In this document: one piece after another, positions 54,884 through 64,000 of the stretch
Layout of the letters: every line of letters starts with the position of its first letter
How positions within the stretch are numbered: the stretch's first letter is position 1
Assembly (NCBI GenBank): GCA_047967505.1
Contig: CM106540.1
DNA: 64,000 bases
Strand: one strand, 5' to 3'
Source: Dipteris shenzhenensis
Lineage: Eukaryota; Polypodiophyta; Polypodiopsida; Gleicheniales
Position numbers and translations under genes: made by a program
Notes under the pieces: model-generated
The model's input: only the letters and a program-made list of their open reading frames with translations
The model's database searches: none
What the model was told of the DNA's origin: nothing

Positions 54884-56399
54884 GCTACGTCCACTACCTC
54901 ACACATCCACTACCTCACACATCCTCATCTTGAGTGATCAGTTCAAATTCATTTCTTGCCAAAAATGTGCCCAAGGTATGAATGACATTTGAAACAAAAG
55001 TGTATTTCCTAGACTTAGCATAAGGTTGATGTAGCTCCAAGACTTAGCATAGGGATGATGTAGCTACAAAACTTCTAGCACCTATTTGACATCTTGAACT
55101 TGGTCCCATCTATTATTTTGATAAATTATGATATCACAAAAAAACCACAACATGTAATGGAAAAGAAATGGCTACAATATCTTATTCTTCAATACATGAA
55201 GGGTAGTTGGTGCATTGCTAACTTAAATGGCATCACTTTGGACCCATATGGTCCTCTTTTAGTGCAAAAGGTTGTCTTGTTCTCATTGCCCTCTTTCATT
55301 TTAATTTGGTGTTATCCAAACCTTGGGTCTATCTTAGCAAAAATTCGAGTAGCATTGAGTTCATCCGATAAGTCATCAATTCTAAAGATTGTAAAGACAT
55401 TAACAGTATGTGTAGGGTTATCGTGGAGTTAGCATGGATTCCAAGAGGTGCAAATACTTGCAGCTGCGTGAGGAGATATGGCAATTGCAACCCCACATTG
55501 TATTTCGTGCGACCAACATCTCTTTGGGATCCCATTTTATTCTATCTATTCAAGCATTCGAGTCTTTGCAAAGATGTGTCTTTTTTCATGTTCTTGAGTC
55601 TCTATGTATTTCTTGTTCACATCAGTATGTATTCCGTGTATCCCATAGTGACTTTCACTTAGGGCGTTACACATTGGCGACCACAATTTCACCCATCTTG
55701 CATATGCGGGGTGGGTGCATATCCCCATGCAGACCCATTTGTGCCCACATTGTCGCGCAGGATGGCATTTGAATGTATTACAACCTATGGTCTCTATAGT
55801 TAAATTGCAAGCGAGCATCTTTTACAAGCAACAACAAATCTACGAGGTGTAAATAGAGCTTTTCTATATGAAGATAAACCCACGAGATGCTTTGTTTGGT
55901 GACTTGCGCCTAGACAAAGTGTTGGTTTGGTAGATTTGGCACTTGCGTACAGAAGTTCAACATTAGTCTAGATGACTATTGGAATAAACTAGTAGCATGC
56001 ATGCGAACACGGTTGCAAGACCTTCAGAACCCCTAATCCCAACAACCTACCCCGGCAGCCTAGGTGGTCCATTTCCACTTATAGAAATCCTCTACAGTAG
56101 GGATATGTTTAGCAAAACTTGGAGAGCTCAGCCACTAGAGGCGCTCTGGAGCATGGTGATGCCCAGTGGGAGCCAAAGGACCCTGCAAGAATTGGTGAGG
56201 TCACTCTACGAAGCGCAAGGTGACATTCTCATTTGGTGCCTACTCCATGTCCTATTCCGAGTGGTTGGAGAGTGCTAAGTGAACCAAGTAAACCGTCCTC
56301 ATCGACAAGCAAGCAAGGTCAGCGCTAAGAGGTCTATTCATAAATTTGCAATCTCCAATAGCAAAAGGCAGACTAGTTCAGTTGTCCAGTCATTATAGC
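54884..56399. other. possible 5' LTR and leader of the gypsy relic
   Basis: No coding domain is recognised. CATTGGCGACCACAATTTC at about 55673 follows GTTACA and resembles the LTR end plus PBS of Ty3/gypsy elements. Nothing matching this stretch was found after 61782, so LTR identity is unconfirmed. Confidence 0.3.
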
Positions 56400-59300
56400 T
56401 CCAATGGTGGCAGTGGATGTCAAGTACACCAAATTTCTAGGGAAAGTCAGATATGATCCAGACACATATGTATGACAGCTCGACAAGGTCCATGCACTCA
56501 ACATGCCAAGTGTTATTTATGTTGTGCAAAAGGAAGAAGTACTTGGAGAGTATTTGAGTCTACTCTAGAGGGGAAGGCATCAGGATTGGTGTGGTGGAGT
56601 ACCCTGCAAATCACTTTACAATCTATGATGCTATCAGGGTTGCATTCCTGAGGCATTTTTGCAAAGAGAATATAATTCTGCAAACTCTCAAGGGATTGCG
56701 AATCCTAGAGTAGGGCAATCAAGATGTCAAAGATAATGTGACTTAGTTCCGTCAACTCCTACAACGCATTCCTCATGCCCACAACGACCCACGGTGGTAG
56801 AAGTGCTCAACAAGTACTTTATTACAGGACTGGCCAAGGATATGCATACGAAAGTGGCAATCGTGGACAAAGTGACAATGCCCCTACATGATGTGGTCGT
56901 GCAAGCAATTCGTGTGAGGGAGGTACTTCAAGGTCAGGCAGCCAAGCATCAAAAGACATGAAAATGAAAAAGCAAATTAAAAAAGAAATCCTTTAGAAAA
57001 AAGCACAGTGCGAGCAATGAAGACCTCTAAGGGAGGAAATGGGAGCTCTATGGCGCCCGAAGGACACTCACCGGGTAGAGAGAACAGAACTTTGGTGCAT
57101 TCACTGCCAAAATCTAGGCTATTCAGCGATGGAATGTGCTTTAAATGAGAAGTGGTGTGCTATCTATATGACCAATACACACACCACATCCCAATGTCAC
57201 TAAAATGGACGGGGTTTGAGATTGCAAGGACAGACGCAATGGACAATCACCATTTCTTACTGATCCAGGAGACTCCTATGCACCAAAAACTGGGAATACG
57301 GATTCCCAGGACCACTCTTCTTCCAGAGGTGGTGGCAGTAGAGGAGGCCATGGCCGCAGATGAGGAGGTGGCGGTCATGGTGGAAATAGACCAAAGAACT
57401 ACCTATTCTTCTTGGAAGAGGGTCATTGGTGGAAGGAGTTCCCAGATGCCAAAGTGTATGACTAACAGAAACTGGAATGGTAGAATATGCCGAGGAAAAT
57501 GCTGAGCACATCTATGGTCTAGATCGTGGATGATGATCCAAAAGTCACACTCGAAGTTAATGTCGTGACCTCATCCGGCAAAGTGGTGTGGGGCTCATCC
57601 GCAAAGACGACCGCACCAGTTCAATCGCCAGTGTAGAAAGCTGTGCAATGACAATGGTGGACAGGTTCAAGGAGGCAAACCCATGAGAGGAAGTGTCAAT
57701 TCCCAAACTAGTGGTAGAGACAATTTGCAACATGCAGTTTGTGGAAGTGCCATGCTTTAAGGCAGCACAGGGGCCACTACAGATTGGGGCAGGATCCCGG
57801 ACTCCGCAAGTCATTCCAAAATTAGCACCAGTCCATGTACTAGATGTGATAGAGAAGCTGATGATGGCAGCTACAAGATCCAATGAATCTAAAGCGGAAT
57901 ACCTCTTGGACGCACTATAGTACCAAAGGTGGATGTTCTTCAAGCCACATCAATCCCAGTTTTGGTAGTTCCACTTAGCAACATGGGTATTCTGATCATC
58001 TCAGCAAAAGCACAAGGACAAAGCTTTTCACAAGTGTTGTGATCAACGGAGGGTCCAACATCAACATCGTAACCTTGAAGGCTTGTCAGGAGATGGGATG
58101 GAATAAATGGGAGCCAACACCATTCCTAGTGTGGATCGCTGATCAACAGTGAGTTAGGCCATTGGGAATCCTTAAAGCTGTGGTGATGGAAGTTGTAGGG
58201 ATTTTCTTTATAGTCTCTTTTGTGGTACCTAACATGGAGGCGCACAATTCGGAATACAGTTTCTTATTGTGTAGACATTGGCTTCAGCAATCAAGCAAGA
58301 ATCAAGCAAAATTGAGAGCTCAACACATTGTCGTTGCGGAGAGGGAAAATTTGTTTCGCATTCTGATGGGAGCGATGTGCGTGCTTAAAGGAGTCGTATG
58401 ACCAGTGTTGGTGGAGACGGTCAACATGGCAGACAACTTGGACGACAATGAGGAAGAGGAGTTCCTCTGGGAAAATCCAAATCTCATGCCTTTGTTCATA
58501 GTAGATGTAGAAGCGATCACTACATAGTACATGCTACTGAAACCTTTCGCTAGCATGGCAACTCCACTACAGCAGCCTGTGTCAATGGATGATTCAGTCA
58601 TTGCAGATTTGGATTTGTGGGACATATTCGAGCAACCAAGGGAGTTTGAGGAATGCATGAATTGAGTGACCCATGTCCAAGAGGATGTCCTTAACACAGT
58701 TTCTTTGGGAGCTGATGGGAGCTCCAAACTAGTCAAGATTAGCACTCTTCTAGATGAGGAATTCTGGATGGCCTTGGTGGCACTACTAACAAAGTTCGTA
58801 GATGTGTTTGCATGTGACTATTTTGATATGCGGGGCCTCAACCCCAAGTTCTATCAGCATCGAGTCAACCTCAAGAAGGATGCCACAGCAACCAAAATGC
58901 AAAGATATAGAATGAATCTGCATGTGGCAAAGCAAGTTAAGGTGGAATTGGAGTGCCTTCTTCACATGAGGTTCATAGCGCCTATCAAGAATCCAGAGTG
59001 GATCTGGCCAAAAAGAATAAGAAACTATGGATTTGCATGGACTATCGGAAGCTGAATCTTACAATAGTGCCACACCCATTTCCCCTTCCATACATGGATT
59101 CATTCTCAGATGAAGTGGCGAGGCATGAGGTCTATTTCTTTCTGGATAGGTATAGTGGTTACAACCAAATCAAGATGGCACCAGAGACTTACCCAAGACT
59201 GCTTTCATCACCGCATGGGGTGTTTATGTGTGTAATACTATGATGTGGTTTGGGTTGCAGAACACCCCATGTAAGAGGTCTTTGGGCCATACTTGATGGA

Positions 59301-59905
59301 GCTCATGCCAATCTTTCTTGATGACCTCAGTGTGTTTGGAGAGAGGGCGAATCACTTGGAACACTTGCGGTTGTGTTTTGCATGCTACTGAGAAGTCTCC
59401 TTTAGTCACAATCTGATGAAATGTGCATTCGTGGTCCATAGTGGGGCTTCTTGCTTGGACATGTCACCAATGTGGAGGGCATTGTGGTAGACCTCAACAA
59501 GGTGGCAGTGATCATGTAGGCACCCGCACCATCAAGCCTGAAGGAGTGTTTGCACTTTTTGGGCTAGATTTAGTGGCACGAACGGCACTTGCAGTTCCTA
59601 GTTCACATGGCCATCCGGTTGAATACTTTGGTGCATATCAAGCCAAAGGCCTTTTTCTGGTCAAAACAATGTGATAAGGCTTACCGCCAACTCAAAGTTC
59701 TCAACTGTCCAGAGCACTAATCCTTATACCTCTGAATTGGGACAAAATGTTCCATGTCTTTGTGGATGCTTCTGATTAGGCAGTGGCCAGTCTTTTGATG
59801 CAAGAAGAGATGGTGGGATGGTACCAGCCCCTCTATTATGCCAGTCATCACAGACTTTTCGTAGTAGAGAGGAAATACTCGGTGATGGAACATGATTATC
59901 TTTTC
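56400..59905 (+). pseudogene. Ty3/gypsy gag-protease-RT-RNase H relic
   Basis: Many stops and shifts are present, but the domains are in gypsy order. Gag: VEVLNKYFITGLAKDMHTKV near 56800. Protease: VVINGGSNINIVTLKACQEM from 58036, where Asp of D(S/G)G is Asn, then PLGILKAVVMEV. RT: LLTKFVDVFACDYFDM (58666 frame), CMDYRKLN and YFFLDRYSGYNQIKMAP (58953 frame), and the catalytic box FLDD at 59314-59325. RNase H: VFVDASD, ASLLMQEEMVGWYQPLYYAS and ERKYSVMEHD up to about 59900. The protein would be a polyprotein for reverse transcription. This copy is dead. Confidence 0.85.
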
Positions 59906-60300
59906 AATGAAGAAATTCCCGCACTATCTCTTGCATCATCGTTTCATGTTCCATGTGCACCATTCCACATCACTTTATCTGGTCAAGTAGCACAATCTTA
60001 TCGGCCGACTAGCATGCTTGATGCTACTTCTACAAGAGAAAATTTGAAGTGCTACATAGGCTTGGATCACACTTGAGGGAAGTAAATCCTCTATATCATG
60101 TGCGTTCAACGCATAATTTAAAAGTCCCTTATCTGTGAAATTTTCATGAATAAAATGCAGCCTTTTTCTATTCAATCTGTGAATATTCCCTTTAAATGGT
60201 ACCCTTACGTATGTAAAAAATGTGCAAAACAAAGATTTGAAAGATCCCTTATGTTGAACCCACATGCTATGCTTACATATTTATGAGTGACCCCCTCCCC
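59906..60300. other. foreign ~395-bp block inside the gypsy relic
   Basis: The RNase H sequence breaks off after EHDYLFN and gypsy sequence resumes at GSQHVVADYLSHLESSE. The intervening sequence has an open 96-codon minus-strand frame (59975-60265) with no family match I recognise, and ends in a C-run (60290-60309). No target duplication is obvious. Confidence 0.45.
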
Positions 60301-61782
60301 CCCACCCCCCTCAAGGGATCACAACATGTGGTTGCAGATTATTTGTCCCATTTGGAATCTAGTGAGCTTGCAATCGGCATTGAAGATGAGTTTTTGGATG
60401 TGGAGCTCAGTGCGGTCTTCATGGCAGTTGTTGCGAAAAGCAATGTTGAGAAGGTACATTCAGAATTCCCATGGTCATGATATGATGATTTACTTTTCTT
60501 TATGACTTCAGGATCAATGCCAAAGTACCTGCCAAGGGATCAACGCAAGAGGTTGGCATTGTGGAGCCATGGATTTAAAGTGGTGGTCGGTCAACTCTAT
60601 TGCCGACACTTGATGGATGCGCTACTCCGATGTGTGCTTTCGCATGAACAAAAAGTAGTCCTCACTGAAGCACGTCGTGGAGTAGCAGGTGGTCACTTTG
60701 TGGGAGCAATCATGGCAAAGAAGGTGCTGAAGGCCAGACTTTGGTGGCCAACATTGCAGAAGGATGCCTAAAGATTTGCACAGCGGTGCAAACTGTGCCA
60801 GATTGGCTCAACCATCTGATCAGGGATTGAATGCCAATGTAGATGGTGCTACCTCTCAGACCATTCCAAAAATGAGGATTGGATATTCATGGGTCTGTTC
60901 AAGGTCATAGCTGCAAGGACTAGGAACTACTGCGTGCTGGCCGTGACGGACGATTAAACTAAATGGGCTGAAGCATGGGCTTTGGGGGACAACACCGCAA
61001 GATCAACAACCAAGTGCCTTTACAAAGATATTTTTTATCGGTTTGGCTACCCCATCGAGTTGGTTAGTGATCGTGGGAAGCACTTTGTGGCCAAATTAGT
61101 CAAGGAGATGACTTCATTCTACATGGTGTTTCATAAAAAATCCTCCTCGTACTACCCGCAAGCCAATGGACAAGATGAGTCATCAAATAAGTAGTTCAAG
61201 CTGATCACAACCCTATTGGTGATCAATCATTGCACAAATTTGGATGAGAACTTTTTTCCCACACTGTGGGCTTGCCACACGTCCTTCAAGGTAGCCACGG
61301 GTTTAACACCATTCATACATGCATTAAAAATGGAGGCAATCACTCCGTTGGAATATGTTGTGCCTAGTTTTTGCATTGCGGTAGAAGACCATGGCTCCTT
61401 TTGCAAGATTCGATGGAATTGTGACTTGATGTGGTGGAGCAACAGGAGGAAGACCACATGGAGAGATACTCTTTGACATAGGTGGTGCAAGCATGTAAGA
61501 AATGGAGGGTGGATTTGGCCTCTAAAAAGAAACTCGTCAAGAAGGGTCAACTCCTTTTGATTTTCAATAGTCAGATGGGAAGGATGCCGAGCAAGTTGAA
61601 AATCCGGTGGTTTGGACCTTTCTAGATTTTTGAGTATTGTGGGTCCACAACATTCTTGCTGGTGGATCTGCAAGGCTATGTGCTGCCTCTATCGATGAAT
61701 GGATTCTGGTTGCACCAATACCATCATGAGGGGTGCCTTCAATGTCCATTTCCCATAAACCATGAGGTGCTCATCATTTCTT
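60301..61782 (+). pseudogene. Ty3/gypsy integrase relic
   Basis: After HVVADYLSHLE the zinc-binding N-terminus is visible: VLTEARRGVAGGHFVGAIM, WWPTLQKDA, CKLCQ. The first His is changed to Arg. The catalytic core keeps D (VLAVTDD, followed by a stop), D (ELVSDRGKHFV) and E (PQANGQDESSNK). The C-terminal LPLSMNGFWLHQYHHEGCLQ ends at a TGA near 61782. Several stops make it inactive. Same element as the relic upstream. Confidence 0.85.
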
Positions 61783-62820
61783 GAATCTAGTTGGGGAACC
61801 CGTATCCATTTACAGGCTCGAGCATGGAATGATGGTGACTTAATTGTCAGTGCTATCTCGAGTTCAGTGCCAGTTGCCAGGCACGCCGATTGGGAGTTTG
61901 AAGGAGCTAAGGTTAGTCATTCACACAGTTTGTTCATAGCTCCTTATTCTTGCCCTTACCTGGTGCAGTTGGTAATGTTTCCCCCTCTCATCTTGCTGAG
62001 TGATGAATAGATCAGCAGATGGTTGTGCCACCTCAGGATTCGCTGCTTTTCTATTATTGATTGAGCGCGCATTGTCTTTCATCGACAGATGGTTCAGCTT
62101 TGCAAGAAGTTGGTAGCATGAGATCAGGTGATGATGCTAAGTGGTCCACAGACCCTAACAGTGGAGCTGATCTACGACCGACTCTACCTGCTTATGGATG
62201 GAGAGAGACAGAATGTCTGACCTTGGGTACAGCAGCAATGGAGGCAAAGTTTGGACCGCCAATTAGAGGGGTGTATATGCTCAGTAACCACAACAATGTG
62301 CAGATCATAGAAGCTTTCCGATGGGTGTTGGAGTCCATCTTTTTCCATGCAAAAATGGATACTATCTCTTTGTGCACATGAGGAGTCATTGCACTTGCAG
62401 AGATGCAACTGGTTTCCTAGGTGCGGGTCTTGAAGGAGCGATTGTAGGCAGAAGCAGCTCAGGCGGTGAATGCAGCAGGACGGGACTTTGCTATACGTAT
62501 CGTTTGGGAGCCTAGTGATATTGTCGAAGGAGAAATGGAGGAATTGGCGATGGGCTAGAGGGGAGCGGGGAGCCATTTCTGTGGGTGGTAAGGGGAGGGT
62601 GAAGGGAAGGGGGATGGGCACCACAGCTCACGGGGGCAAGAATTCAACATTGGAAGGGATACGGCAGGGGTGCCAATGCTTGAGTGCATTGACAGGGCTT
62701 GGAAGCTCTTAGGGAAATATCCGGGGGAGGCATTTCCCGGCCGAGAAGTGCCTCGCTTGGGCATTTCCCGGGCGTCGAGGTTCCGAGCGAGGGTGTGCAT
62801 GGCGGTGGGAGTTGTTGAAC
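61783..62820. other. coding-like but unrecognised segments
   Basis: Segments with protein-like residue patterns occur in different frames: LTLGTAAMEAKFGPPIRGVY near 62220, then AAQAVNAAGRDFAIRIVWEP followed by SDIVEGEMEELAMG near 62455-62560. CAG acceptor-like sites precede some blocks. I cannot assign a family. Repeated GGCATTTCCCGG elements at 62727-62772 mark the CpG-rich stretch upstream of the recombinase ORF. Confidence 0.3.
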
Positions 62821-62832
62821 TGACACGTGTCA
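62821..62832. promoter_or_regulatory. palindromic G-box-like site
   Basis: TGACACGTGTCA is a perfect 12-bp dyad with a CACGTG core, the plant bZIP/bHLH G-box. It lies 184 bp upstream of the recombinase-like ATG. Confidence 0.4.
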
Positions 62833-62872
62833 ATTAACCGATCGTGGGGGCGAGGTTCGAATTTGGGCGGGT

Positions 62873-62880
62873 TATATTTT
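62873..62880 (+). promoter_or_regulatory. TATA-like site
   Basis: TATATTTT lies 41 bp downstream of the G-box-like site and about 136 bp before ATG 63016. Promoter function is inferred from position. Confidence 0.3.
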
Positions 62881-63015
62881 AGCGAGTGGCACGATGGGGT
62901 TGGTTTGGCGCGTTGTGGCTGTTGGAGTGTAGTGGTGCATTTATTGTGATGGTTTGCTTGGTTCGTGTGAGTGTGCGCATTGTTTTCAAGGTTTGAGCTA
63001 CGTGTTCGGTTGGCT

Positions 63016-63981
63016 ATGGCGGGGATTTGTGACGGCCCTTCTTTCTCGCTTGGTGTGGACGACGTAGTGATGTGTTCTGGTGATGGTCGTGAGGGCGTAG
63101 TTCCTGTTGGTGATGTTTCTGCGGAGTGTTTGGTTGTGTGTTTGGATGAGGGGGATGATCTGTGTGAGTTGTAGAGCTCTCCGGTCATTGCATGTGGTGT
63201 TGTAGAAGATTTTCAGGATCGTGGAGGCGGTGTTATAGGTTGGTTTGGTGATTTTACGTTTGCAGATTCGGGTATTGGTGTGTTTGGTTTGATTTCTGAT
63301 TGTTTGGAGTTTGCTGTAGGTGATAAGATTGTGGGTTCTGGTGCTGTGGCGTCTGTTGTCGGTTTCATTTCTTTGGATCCGAGTTTGGAAAGTGAGGCGG
63401 ATCAAGGCGGACCTAATCGTTCGTCTGAGAAAGATAATTGGGCAAGGAGGAGGTTTGATAGTTGGCATGTTCTTGAGGGTCTTGACACTTCTATTCGAAT
63501 AGAGGAGCTAGATTTGAGGGTTTTTGGTGACTTGTTGAGTCAGTTTATTCTACAAGTTTGTAAAAAGAAAGGGGAGGGAGGGCTTTATCCTCCTTTTCAC
63601 GCTTGTTGCTTTAAAGCGTTCAACCGAATCATTCATAGGAAGCAATATTGTCAGGTTGCAAGTTCTCGTGTTGTGGAGGTGCCCTTCGATATTTTCAAGA
63701 ATCCGTTGTTTAGGAAGGCTCGTCCATCGTTGTTGACGAGTGCTATGAACGGGTCTATTCGTGTTGAAGGCTTAAAAGCTGTGAAAAAAAGTGATGTTGG
63801 GCTGAAGGACAAGTTGGTGGTACTGAGTGATGTGGATTTTTTGCCTTTTCATCCTTGCGGGTTGCAGAAGCGATTCGTGTTCTATCTGATGTTGCGTTTT
63901 GATGTGTGTGGTGAACTGTATTGTATTCAACATGCGCAATTTGTTTGTGGGCATGATACTTTTGGGGAGTTTCTACAGTAA
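63016..63981 (+). pseudogene. Crypton/DUF3504-like tyrosine recombinase, N-terminal part
   Basis: From ATG 63016 one frame runs to TAA 63979-63981, interrupted only by TAG at codon 53 (63172-63174). Residues from about 140 look like the N-terminal SAM-like and start of the catalytic domain of DUF3504-type tyrosine recombinases (Crypton-related; KIAA1958/QRICH1/ZMYM in animals). Seen: WARRRFDSWHVLEGL, DLLSQFILQVCKKKG, GLYPPF (YPP 191-193), FKAFNRIIHRKQ, DIFKNPLFRKA, LSDVDFLPFHPCGLQKRF, then VFYLMLRFDVCGELYCIQHA. The family usually has R-G at the position that is Cys-Gly here (298-299), so the first catalytic Arg may be lost, by one CpG transition. The frame ends beside CA|GTAAGTG, so an intron is possible. 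Later catalytic residues lie beyond the window. The alternative is a domesticated host gene. Confidence 0.5.
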
Positions 63982-64000
63982 GTGTATGCCTTGAGTACTC

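Noticed and set aside
54432-54992. 186-codon plus-strand ORF
   Set aside because: It spans a purine-rich block and one of the 127-bp repeats. The composition explains the open frame and no domain is seen.

Overview
The window reads as a repeat-rich nuclear region of a land plant with a large genome. The evidence is plant-type transposable elements: a hAT transposase end, L1-like LINEs with a zf-RVT C-terminus, Ty3/gypsy pol, and an LTR element primed by initiator Met-tRNA. There is also a degenerate TTTAGGG-like tract and one exon resembling the N-terminus of the plant BIG5-type ARF-GEF. The mix of L1-like LINEs, a Penelope-like fragment and a Crypton-like tyrosine recombinase suggests a fern, lycophyte or gymnosperm rather than a compact angiosperm genome, but that is a guess. 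No multi-exon host gene can be followed across the window.

Layout: 0-1.1 kb hAT and Penelope-like relics. 3.57-6.55 kb a 5'-truncated but uninterrupted LINE lying inside a TG microsatellite. 7.39-8.93 kb a solo LTR with a perfect 5-bp target duplication. 9.4-10.4 kb another retroelement 3' end. 10.6-13.4 kb gypsy integrase debris, an inverted-repeat element and a LINE relic. 13.8 kb the BIG5-like first exon (minus strand). 14.3-17.2 kb an old LINE relic. 19.25-26.39 kb a full-length 7.1-kb LINE with 14-bp target duplications, inserted between two copies of an older ~500-bp repeat. 28.2-31.3 kb several short tandem duplications and two unrecognised ORFs.

32.2-46.8 kb is a striking pyrimidine-skewed array of 2.3-3.0-kb units. 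The better-preserved units carry a TATA-like site, a small reading frame beginning MELHNPIHIS, a hairpin able to fold in two ways, and a CA microsatellite. One unit is interrupted by a 1.9-kb foreign block. 51.3-53.9 kb holds a minus-strand LTR retrotransposon remnant (LTR, PPT, PBS) whose 5' LTR is cut by a CACTA-like end. 54.3 kb has a tRNA-Asp-like pseudogene. 56.4-61.8 kb is a plus-strand Ty3/gypsy pol relic with a foreign insert. The window ends in a Crypton/DUF3504-like tyrosine-recombinase N-terminal region (63.0-64.0 kb), the most unusual coding signal here.

Almost all coding sequence is mobile-element sequence in different states of decay. Functional interplay between the genes is therefore not expected; the region is best read as a record of nested insertions and local duplications.
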